Source of the DNA: Pseudomonas helmanticensis
Lineage (GTDB): Bacteria > Pseudomonadota > Gammaproteobacteria > Pseudomonadales > Pseudomonadaceae
Reading direction: 5' to 3'
Length of the DNA stretch: 64,000 nucleotides
Assembly: GCF_900182985.1 (NCBI RefSeq)
Contig: NZ_FXUY01000001.1
Location: 1,550,001-1,614,000, forward strand
Part shown: positions 26,591-38,500 of the stretch, in pieces
Position numbering within the stretch: the first letter of the stretch is position 1
Layout: the number at the start of each line of letters is the position of its first letter
Program-made: the position numbers and the translations under genes
The notes under the pieces: generated by a model
Told to the model about the DNA's origin: nothing
The model's database searches: none
Seen by the model: only the letters and a program-made list of their open reading frames with translations

Positions 26591-29500
26591 TTACAACGTC
26601 AGTTGCCCGCGCTCCTCCTCGGTCAACTGCTGTTTCGCCTGCTCATCCAGCGCCCCTGCCCCCAGCACCTGCACCGGGCTGTTCGGGTTGTAGCCCGGCG
26701 CCGGGGCACGGCTTGCACCATCGCGAGACGGCGCAAGTTGTTCGTTGCCGAAGCTCAGCACCTGCACGGTAAACACCGACGCCTGGTTCTGCCGCGCAGC
26801 TGCTTGCTGCTGACGGGCGACGTCTTCCGCCGCTTGCGTGGCCGAGGATGCAGCGGAACTGGCTGATGTGATCGCGCCGGTGTTCACTGCCGACACCACC
26901 GGTACACCCGACGCCTTGCCCTGCACCGAAATGTTGGCGGCGTTGACCACCGTCAGTGCGGCAATGTTGACTTTGCCCGACACACGAATCCCCGCCTCGC
27001 CGGCATCGATGGTGCCGAGCGGCGCGATCAGGTCGATGTCACCCGGCGCCACTTCGGCGATCGGGTTGAGCGTGGCGATACCGGCGCCGGTGCTCGGTAC
27101 CGATGGCGACAGCGTTACGTTGCCCCAGGTGTCGTAAACACGTTTCGGCGGGGTGTAGACCACCGTGGTTTTCGAGCCGCGACCGGCGTTGATGTCGCCC
27201 TCGGCCGACCAGCCGAGAATCGAGCCGCCGAAGGTAGTCATGATCCGGCTCTGCCCCAGCAGAATGCTGCCCTGCGAATAGAGCTGAATGTTGCCCGAGC
27301 CTTGGGTGATGATCCCCGCCGTCGACGGTGGCGCGGCGCCTTCGATGCCGAACACCTGACCGCCGCCCGGCGTGAGCATCTGGATGTCGCCGCCGAACAG
27401 GGTCTTGACCCCAGCGCCGCCGTACAGCGTGATATCGCCGTCGTAGCGGATCGGATTGCCCGCCACATCAGTAGTCGGGAACAACGCGGCGATAGCGTTG
27501 CGACCACGCAGATAACTGCCTTGGCGTGGGCCGTCGACATCGTTGTATTCCAGACCGCCGGCACGCAGTTCAGCGAAGTACACCTGACGCGCGAAGATTG
27601 CCTGTTCGGCGCTCGGTATCGCGGCGTAGAACGCTTGTGCCTGTTCGGCATTGCCGCTGAAGCCATAGCCGAGGGTCAGCCAGCTCTGCAACTCGTCCAG
27701 GTAGGTCTTGACCACTTTGCCTGGCTGGCCGTTGAGAGAGGCCTGCGGATCAGCGAGGTTCTGCGGGTTCAGGTAACGCGCGATGAACCGTGAGTAATCC
27801 AGCCCTTGCGCGCCTGTGCCCGCCTGCAGCACAACACTGGCGCCAGGCCGCTGATCCCCGGCCACCAACGAACCCAGGCTGGTGATACTGGCGCGGTTCT
27901 CCATGAGGATGTTGCGCCCGGCGTTAATGTCCAGCGTGCCTGGGCCGGCAATATCGAAGCTGCTGTAAAGAATGTCGCGTCCGGCCGACACCCGCGATAC
28001 ATCTCGCGGGTCGTTATGAACGAACAGGTTGCCGGTCGAGGTGATGCCTTCCCGACCCACGCCCATCTCATCGGGCCGCACGGCTGTCGGTTGGCCCAGG
28101 TTGGTCCCGGATGCCACGATGTCACGTCCGGCAACCATCCAGACCGGGCCTGCGGCTTCGTACCAAGTGCGTTTCGAGTTATCGAATCTCAACGTCTCAC
28201 CACTGCGTATCCCCACCAGATCGCCGGTCAAGGCATAAAACCTTGCGGGTCCCTGCACGTCATTCAATCCGGAATAGCTGTTGGGACCAAAAGCGAACAA
28301 CGGATAACGCGAATTGGCGTCAGGCTTAACACCGTCGCTGGCGTAGTTGCTGTTGAGGGGCTTCTGGACCCTACTGCTGGAGAAGGCTTGGAATGCCGGT
28401 TTGAAAGGCGTTGCAATGGCCAGTGGGCTAGCGCCGGATTGATTGATCGCATAGCCACCGGCATAGATGGAATCGCCGGCCAACAGTTCGAGTTGTCCGG
28501 CTGTCGAAGGTGCCAACAACAGTGAATACGCGGTAGTCGGCGCTGCGTTGCCCTCGCCGTATGCCGCCGATGGACCGGCATAAATCGACCCCTGAGCCGC
28601 CACAGCCCGAAGAATCGACGGATAGACAAAGCGCCCATCGGTGGGCGAGGTATTGGCGCCGCTCACAGGGTCGAGACGCCCATCGACCTCCGCCAATTGA
28701 GTACTCGGCGTAAGATTGCCACCGGCAGAAAACAGATCGATGGCGGTGTGATCGGTCCAGAGCGAGAAGCCGCTCAGGATGCCCCCGATACCCATATTGC
28801 CGCTGCTATCGAGCAGTGGCGAGGCGTTGAACAGACGCACCCGACCTGGATCGGCCGCACCGCCCAGCACCAGGTCGCCACGAGTACTCAGGCTCATGCC
28901 CGAGTCACCAGGAATCAGCACCAGACCACCGGACGCGTTGCTGGTGGTCGAGGTGAAAGGATCCAGCGGTCGGGTTTCACGGACATCATGCGACTGTGAA
29001 ATGGCACCGTATTGCAGGTTGATGCCGCCCAGTGCCCCGCCCGTCAATTGCGCCGCCCCGCGCAAATTGATCAGCGCGCCTTGCAGGTCGTGCCTCGGCG
29101 CCCTCGTCCCATTGTCTCCGGCCCGCGCTTGCAGCGATGGGTTCAGCGCGCCGCCGATGCGAATGTCCATATCGCCGCCGCCGGTCATCTGCACGCTGCC
29201 ATCGCTGGCGATACGACCTGTGCTGCCCACGGCAACGATAAGCCCTTGGCTGCGCGGATAATTGATGGCATCGCCCAACGGTTTGAGCATACCGGCGTCA
29301 CCTCCGGCACGCAGGCTGATATTACCGCCGCCCAAGGTGCCGAAACCGGTAAAGCCCATCAGATACGGTTCGGTATTGCCGTCGGCTGTCATCAACTGAG
29401 TGGCGTAACTGCCGAAGTTGATCCACCAGGCGGTGGGCACATCCGGATTGCCTGTGCCTTGGCGCCACAGCCAGTTACCCACTGACGCGCTGGCAATCTG

Positions 29501-32500
29501 CTCACGGAAACCGCCACCCGACGATAGCGCCTTCTTGCCTACTGAATCGGCGGAAACCGAGCCCCCGGCGTTGATCGTCAGGTTGCCGCCCAACTGCGGA
29601 TACCAGGCTTGATACAAGCTGTCCGCGCCACCGTTGACCCATTTCTCATAGTCGACACCCGCCGTGCCCAGCACCGAATCGCTGTCCGAGAGATGCCCGC
29701 GTTTCTGGTTATAGAGCGGGTCAACGCTGGCTGACTGAGTGCCTGCGGTATACACGCCGAACGGCGAGTCCATGCTCAGATTGCCGGCGGCGATCAGGTC
29801 GAGATCGCCAGTGCCGGTGCGTAATACGCTGAACATCTGCGTATGGGCATTGGCGGATTTCCCCGGATTGTTGCCGATGCACAGATCAGGTTGTACTTCA
29901 CAGATAATCTGGAAGTCTTCCGGGACCGGCTCATAATCGGCTCCCATTCCGCTGCCTGGTGCCCAGACCCAGCGCGCCATGGGTGCGCAACTACCCACCT
30001 GTACATCGCAAAGGGGAAGATACTCATCTGGCACAGGCTCAAACTCGGCAAAACCAAACGGGTTGTCAGCAGTCCAGACCAGTTTCCCCGCAGACGTTGT
30101 CACTTTCACCCCGTAGTGAGTATCCGCCAGGTGCAGATTGCCCTCAGTGGTCAGCGGCCGCACCGCCCGACTGTCAGCGGCGCCAAGATCTGCACCCGCC
30201 ACCACGCGCATCGACCACGACGCACTGCCCGACGGCAACATGCTCGCCACTGCCCAGTTCTTGCCTTGCTGGTCGCCGGTAAACGGACGCAGTTCGATCA
30301 ATGAAGTGCCGTCGGCCAGTTTCACGTCGGTCATGGAAGGAATCAGCGATCCGCGCAGCAATGCCAGCGAACCACTCAGCCTGACCCCGGAAACGCTTTG
30401 CAGGTCGGCGTTGTAAACCCCCGGCAACGGCACGCCTTTGGGCCAGTTCATGGCTTGCAGGCTGGTCGCCTTGTTCAGACGGATACCGGCACCCAAACGG
30501 CTGTTCGCCGGCACCGTCACACTGTCACTGAACAACGTCCCGGTCGCATACAGCAAGCTGCCGCTGGCATCATGGATAGCCCCGGCCAACACGGTGCCGG
30601 CGCTAAAGGTATACGCCTCAGCCAACACCGCCTGAGTCGGCAGCAACGTGCCGCTGGCCAACACCGCGCCCTGAATTGTCACGTCGTAATTGAGCGTGGC
30701 GCCGATCGGGAACTGTGTCCCCTCAGCCAGCGAAACACCGCTGCCCGGCACGATCAGATCAGCGCCGAACGGCTGCACACCGGCAATCAATTTCCAGCCG
30801 GCATCATCCTGAGTTTCCGGCGGCGGCGCGAAACCGTCGTTGATGCTGCCGTAAATATCGAGGTTGCCACCCGCGCGGATCACCAGGTTGCCGGCCTCAC
30901 CGGAACCGTACACCGCCGGGTTCAAGCGCGTGTGCGGATTGAGGCTGGCATAGCGATAACCGGACAAGTCCAGATCGCCCTCCACCACCAGGTCGCCGTC
31001 GGCGGTTTTGCTGGCGATTTCCACGCCCGGACGCAAATGGAATGCATCGGCGTAGGCAGCGTTGTTCAGACCGGCGAGTTTGCGTTGCAGCAGATCGTTG
31101 TTGCCCAGCGCCGCATTGATGAAGGTGTTGCTGTCGCCATGGATGCTATCAAGCATGGCCTGATCGATGACTTGATACGGTCGGCCACTGACCGCTTGAT
31201 CGACGCCATCGCGGGCATCGGTGTAGCGGCGTGTAGCGTTGAGGCCAATGGAGCGAGCGCCCTGAATGGTCAACGCACCGCTGGCGTCGATGGCGATGTC
31301 ATTGCTGCCCAGACGCGGCGCGTTCAATTCCAGGGTGCCGCGCAGCATTCCGTCGTGTTGACCGGCGAGGAAACCGGGCAGCGCATCGGTGCCGTGACGC
31401 AGGTCGATGCGCGCGCCGGATGCCAGCGTGAGCACGCCCTCGCCGGAATTGAGCTCCACCGTGGCGCGGTTCGGCGCATCGATGATCTTGCCGTAGCTGT
31501 CGACGCGCAAGACTCGACCGTGGGCGTCGAGCACGCTGTTGCCGGCCAGCGTCATACCGTTTTTCGCCGCCAGACGAATGTTGCCGACGCGCTCGCCACT
31601 GGCGTCGATCAGACCGGCCACCGTCAGGCTGCCGTTGTCCACCGAGACATTGATGTCACCGGCCTTGAGGCCATCGCCGATCACAAGATTGCCTTGCTTG
31701 AGCTGCAAACTGCGGCTGCCGAACACCTGCCCGGCGTTCAGGCGTTGATTGAGCGCGGCGAACTGCGCCGTGGCATCCCCGCCGAGGTTTTGCGCGCGGA
31801 TGTCCACGCTCCCGGCCTTGTACGGCACCAGCGTGCCGCCGGCATCGTAATAACCGCTGCTGCCGCCGAGGATTTCACCCTGCAAATCGACTGTCCCGGC
31901 AGCGTCGCCCAGCGCGGTGGCCGTGAGGTTGCCGGCCTGATGATTCTTCGCCGACAGATCAATCCGCGAGCCCGCCGCCTGCCGGATATCGCCGTTGGCG
32001 CTGTACAGCGACACGTCGCCGCCCCAACTGTACTTGTTCACATCGTTGAACGGCAACGTACGCCCGGCCATGTCCAGCACCGCAGCATTGCCGAGGGTCA
32101 AATCGCCTTCGGACTTGACCGTCAGCTTGCCGCTGGCCAGGGCGATACGGCTATCGAGCACGATGTTGCGAGCCTCAAGGTTCAACTCGGCACCCAGCGC
32201 GTCCGCCACCCCGGCAGCCCCGCCACCGCTGAGCGTCAGATTGTTGCCAGCCTTGAGCACACTGACCGACGCCGCTTCACCGGTAAGCAACGGCGTACGC
32301 AGATTCAGGTTGCCGCCGCTGTAGCGGTAACCCTTGACCGGGTCGTAAGTGCCCTGCTCCTGATACACCGCGAGGCTGCCCTTGTGGTTGGCGGTGATGC
32401 GGTCGCTGGCGGTCAGGTTGACGTTGGCAAAACCCAGCGCCAGACGATTGTTCTGATCCAGGCCGCTCGCTTGCGGCATCGAGTCGTAACCCAACTCGAT

Positions 32501-35500
32501 ACGTTGCGCCTGAATGTCCAGCGTGCCGCTGCCCGTACCGGCGCCAGCGGTGATCACGCCGCCAGGGCTTTGCGTGGCGCCGTTCCAGATCAAATTGGCA
32601 GTGCGGATGCTCGCCACATCACTGGCGTCGCCCCAGCCATAAATCGCCGGGGTGACCAGCAGCAGATTCTGCAGTTTACTCTGGCCGGTCTGGGGATCGA
32701 GAGTGTCGAGGCTCACGCTGCCGTAGAAATTGAAGGCATCGCGAGTGGTCAGGCTCAGGGTTTCCAGCGCCGGTGCGCCGTACTGCGTATCGCCACGCAG
32801 CAGTCGATTGAGCACGTTCTGGTTGAGCATCAACCCCGCCGGTACGCGACTGCCTGCCGCTGTCAGTGCTTCGGCGCTGCCGGCATTGACCGAGCCGACC
32901 GAAAGCGCCAGGTGGCGCGTGCCGAAACGCACCGCTTCGTCGAGTTCGAATTGATTATCCGTGGCGGCCGTCAGACTGCCGTCCGAATAAAGGATCGCCG
33001 GGTTGCTGCACACAGTCGTGGTGCAGACACCGATGCGGATGCTGCCACCGCCGGAAATGCCGCTGGCCGCTTTCGGCGCCAGAACATGGGTCCAGCCGTT
33101 GGAAGCGAGCAACAGACTGGATTGGTCAGGCTGATAGAAATAGCCGGCCGTTGAGTCGTAGGCCACATCGCCGCGTCCCAGTGTATTGATCCCGGCCCCC
33201 GCCTCGACCGTGATGCCACCAAGGGTCGACGTGGTGCGCAACAAGACTTCCGGCGCCGACAGGATCGCCCCTTCACGCAGAACAATGTCTTTGCTGGTGC
33301 CAAGGAATCCGATGATGTTGGCCGAGTTGCCGTACATGACATTCGGCATCGCTCCGATGCTCAGGCGTCCGGCGTTGAGGTTGTTGAGCGTGTCCGCGTA
33401 GACCGAGACGCCATCGAAGTCAGCGGTTGGCGCATGCCCTGCACCAAGGATTTCAAAGTTCGCGCCGGCATTGCCCCCGCGCAATACGGCGGTGCCGGTA
33501 AAGCCACCCTCGGCGGCCTTGAACAGCGCCTGCCCGTTGAACTGCAAAGCAATGTCTTGTTCGCCACCGGCGTTCAGACGCAAGTCCAGCGTCTTGCCGT
33601 CCATGGGTGCCAGCGCACGCGGCACGCCCCGTCGCGCGGCATCGCTGTAGATGAACTGGGTCAAGCTGGTTTCGTTGTATTGCGAGTAGCGGCGCAACAC
33701 ATCGGCAGACGTCAGGATCACTTGACTGGCGAGGCTGTCACGCAAAGCGGTATTGGCAATCGACATCTGCCCGCTGCTGGTCCAGGAACCGTTGCGCAGT
33801 TGTAGCGCAGGCGTCGTCCCGCTCGGCGTCGCCTGAGCATTCACTTCAACGCGGAACGCCCCCGGCAACAGGGCAAAGCTGGAGGGCAACAAGGTATAGG
33901 TGCCGGCTGCCAGACCGGGTACGCCGGCGCCAAGGGTGATCTGCTGGCCGACCCGCGGATCTACCGCAGCGGCCTCTGCCACCACCGGCGCATACACGCT
34001 CTGATTGCCCGGCACGATGGCGTACACCGGATTGCTCGCAAGCCCTGGCAAGCTGAAGGTGCCGTCAGCGGCATTGCGCACCAACGGATTGAGACGGGCA
34101 TCGGTGGAGCCGCCGCGCCCTGAAACGAAACCGGCGCCGCGAAGATCACCGCCACCGGACAGATCAAGAGTCGCACCGCCCTGTACATCGATGTATTGCG
34201 AGTTGACAACCACGCCATTGGTTTGGCCAGTGATGCCATTCAAGATGACCGACTTGTCGTTGTAGCGATAGTCGATGCCGTCGGTGGTGCCACCGTAAGG
34301 CATGACCAGCCCGGCGGCGCTGACCGACGTCATGCTGCCCGGCAACAGGCGCACCTCACGTGTGGCGGTCAGAACATCGTCACCCAGGGTAATCAGGCCC
34401 AACGGTGCACGGATCACCCCGCCCTGCTCGATGGTGCCTGCGGTCAGGCTCAAACTGCCGAATACAGAATAAGGCACCGCCGCAGGTGCCGCGCCGCGAC
34501 CGCTGATCCGCAGGGTGTGTTCGTTCGCCCGGTCGGCGCCCTGATAGCCGGCGCGGACATCAGCCTGCACGCCCGTGGCGGGGTAGATTTGCGCCGCACC
34601 GAGATTCAAGTCTCCCGGGGTCCACAGGCGGGTTTTTTCGGCACGGTCATTGGGCGCGAGGAAACGCAGGTCACCGCTGCTGTCGAGCGACACCAGGCCG
34701 AATGCCCGGCGGCTGTATGCAACGGCAGGTCCTTGCTGTTGCAAGATCGCACCCTGCGTACCGAACGACAGTCCGTTGCCCACATCCAGCAGATTCGCCG
34801 AGGCATTGAACGTGGCCTGCGACAATCGGTTCGTGGGATTGAGGGTCACCCGTGGCCGCGTCATGGTGGGCGCTTCAAAGTAAGTACCGACACCGGACAG
34901 GCGCAGGTACGGCGCGCGCAAATCGATACGTGCCGCATCAGTGGAATTTTCTGCCAGCGAGAGCGCCCCGGCATACAGATTGAGGCTCTGATTCATGTGC
35001 AAATTGACGTCACCGTCAAACGACAGCAAGCCGTTGCTCAGCAGACTCAGGTTGTCGAAACCGCCGGCCATCAACTCATCCGCACTCAGGCGCGTCTGCC
35101 CGTAGCGCAAACTATCGTCGCCATTGCCCGGCCGCAGGTTGGCGGACAGCTTCTGGTCCCCAGAGCCTTGGCCGATAATGATTTCCCTCGGCGCGCGCAC
35201 CGCATTGCCTGCCGAATCCAAGTACAACGGGACCTCAAGCGCCAGCTCCAGACGCCCACCGGCAGCGCCGACACCTCCGGCCGCCGCACGCAAGCTGCCC
35301 TCCATGAACAAGCCGTTGTAGGAGCTCAGGCTGATGCGCCCGCCATCGGTTGCAACGCGGGTCGGCCCCTGATCGGCGATATCGAGAACAGCTTCGGTGC
35401 CGGACGCATCGATTCGAGCCCCTTGACGAACGATGACATAGGCATCGGCCGCTGTGGCCGTCGCCAGTTTCGGGTCAATTTCGCCACCAATGATGATGCT

Positions 35501-38500
35501 GCCGCCCTTGCCGACCTGACCGTACGTGCGCCCCAGAACATCAATGGCCGTATTGGCGCGTCCGGCGACATCCAGTACGGCCTGCTCGCCGATCCAGATC
35601 GAACGGTTGTGCGCAGTCGAATCCGCCACTTGATTGGAGGTGCCCGGGTTGATCGCGCCAAACTGTTGCTGACGAATATCAATCGTCCCGCCCCAGGCAT
35701 TCAGTTCACCTTCGACCGTTATCTGCCCTGCCCCTCGCAGCTTGATGCTCTGCCCCGGATCGACACTGACGCGCGAACCGCGGCCCAGGGTCAACGGGCT
35801 GTTGGCGGCATCAATCAAGCCGATCAGGCTGGCGCCGCCCTGCAGCGTCAGGCTGGCGCCGGCGCGCTGGGTCAGCAGGCCCTTGGTCGGATTTTCCTGG
35901 AACAGCGTCGGCGTCCACAACTCAAGCGCCGTTTGCGGATCGACACCACTGACCTGATTCGGCGCGGCATCACCGAATCGGAACACCGGCAGGGTGACGT
36001 CAATCGCGGTGTCTTCGGCAACATCCAGCCCGCTCAGGCCGATCAGGTTGTAGGCGGAAAACCCCTTGCTGAACAGATCGCCGGACAGTTGCAGGGTGTT
36101 GTCGGTCAATGCCTGGTCGGTCTGGCCAACGAGGATCTTGTTGGCCTGCACCGTCAGCGTGCCGCCGCCCGTAACGCCGTAGCCACGCAACTCACCCGCA
36201 AGGTCGAGATGGGTTTTACCGGGCGCCGAAATCGCACTGGATTCCAGCGTCAAGTCGCCGCCCTTGCCACCCCGGGTCTTGCCGTTGGCCAGCACAGCGC
36301 CGCCGGAGGACACATCGAGCAGACTGCCCGCGCCGATATCGATATCGCCACTGCTGCGGACCGATACCAGGCCGCCATTCAAGTACGCGAGGTTCGCGCC
36401 ATCGTCCGGGTTTGTGCGCAAATTGCTCCACACGCCACGCGTATCGAGTCGTACACCGTCGGCCACATTGACCTGCGTCGCCTTGTCGGCCTTGGCCGTG
36501 AGCCGAGTGTCGGCGATATCGCTGGAGAGGAATTGATTGAGCACGTTGCCCAGGCGCAGGCTACCGCCACGCGCAGTCAGGTCAGCGCCGATCTGCACAT
36601 CCGGGGCATACAGGGTGATGTCGCCACCGTTATCGACCGTCAGTGCGCCGTCGACGACGACCTGATCCTTAGCCGCCACTTTGAGCGCACCGAGGCGCAA
36701 GCCATTGAGTTGATCGTTATCGAGAAACAACTTGCCCTTGCGTGCATCGGACACCGCCCCGGCCAGGTCCAGATCACTGCCGGCAAGCGGACGTTCGCTG
36801 CCCATTTGAACCTGGTCCAGCGTCGGATTGAGCGTATACAACAAGCCACTCGCCGCCGCGACGTAGGTCGGGTCGTAACTGCCGACGATCAATTGCGCTC
36901 GCCGCGCCAGTGCTGTCTGACTTTGTTCATAGCCGTCGAGCACCGGTTTCGGCGCCTGATTCTGCCGTTCGCCCTGATACACCTCGCCGATCATTTGCCC
37001 GTCGAGTACCGCATTGGCAGTGGCGATCACCAGTTGCCCGGCGTCGCGGCCGACGGTGTAACCCGACTCGAACCGTGAGCGCGGCGCGATCAGCGGGTTG
37101 TAGAAGTAACTGGTCTGGCCCCAGCGTTCGCTGCTGTCCTCATAGCCTTTGTACAACCCGGTGTAGAGCAGATCGCCCGGCGCGCGCGAGACTTCGTAAA
37201 GTTTGCCATCGGCCCCCCGCAGCCAGCTCTGACGAATCTGGCCGCTCTGCACATCCAGCGTGCCGCCAGACAGATTGATCAGCGACCCCTTCTCGGTGAC
37301 CACGTCGTTACCGGCGAAACTCACCGTACCGCCCTGGGCCATCCATTCGCCGATGCTGTGGCCTTGGGTGCCGAGGTAGCCGCCCACTTCGAGCAAGCCA
37401 CCCGCCGTGTACCAGCGATCCGTGGCATAGCCGTTGGTGCCGGCCGGCACGTAGACCAATTCGCGGACATCGACCCAGACGTCGTTGCTGTTGAGCGCGC
37501 CCTTCTCGCGGTTGATCGACGCGTCGCGCTGTTCGTTGCCCTGCACGTTGATCTTGATGTTGTTGTTTTCCATCGCGACCTTGACGCCGAGGGCGCCGGA
37601 CACATCGATCATCGCGCCATCACGGACCACACTGCGTCGTTGCGCACTGACCGCGACCTGGCCGCCGGTCGCCAAGGTAATCGAGCCGTTCTGGAACTCG
37701 ACGCTGCCGCCGCTCTGGATCTCGATGCGCGATTGATCGCCACGGATGCGGTTGTTGGCGTTGACGCCGGTCAGCGCGGCGTCGCGTTGACTGTCGAGCG
37801 CCGTGAGGTCGCTGCTGTCGAGCATGATTGCCGTGGCGCTGCCCTGCCCCAGCGTGACGCTGCCGGTGCTGTCAGTGCTCGGGTTGAGCAAATGAATCGT
37901 GCCGCGCGTGGACACCGAAGTGCTGGCGAGCAAAACACCGTTCTGCACCACTTCATGACCGGCCAGGGTGATGTCGCCGGTGGCGGACTGAATCAGCCCG
38001 TTGTTGGTGACTTTGCCGGCAACGGCCCCGGCCTTGAAGCCCGGCGTGACCTCACTGCCAAACGTCGTCGAAAAGGTATTACCCTCAGTGCCCGAGCCTT
38101 TGCGAATGTAAAAGCGATCACCAGCAGCCAACACCGCCTGCCCTTTGGCGGTACTGATGCTGCCGTCGTTCTGCACTTCGTTGCCCAGCAGTAACGCATA
38201 GCCACCGGCATCGGTGGACACCGCCGGTTTGTGCGTCTCGATGGACGCGCCGCGCTCCACCAACACCTTGCCAGCCGCGTCGGTGAACGTCGGCTGAGTG
38301 CCGGTGCTGTCGAAATACAGCCCACGGTCGCGGAACTGGATATCGGTGATATTGGCCGCCGCCGCCACCAGGTTGCGCACGTTGACCTGGCTGCTGCCGC
38401 TGAAAACGATGCCGTTGCGGTTGACCAGCATCACCGTGCCAGCGCCCTTGATCTGCCCCTGAATCTGACTGGCCCGTGCACTCGGGTCGTTGACCCGGTT

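Noticed and set aside
30398..33154. 918-codon plus-strand open frame
   Set aside because: Lies antisense inside the TpsA gene; composition reflects GC-rich repeats of the real gene, with no domain.
34196..37078. 960-codon plus-strand open frame
   Set aside because: Antisense shadow of the TpsA gene, no recognisable protein.
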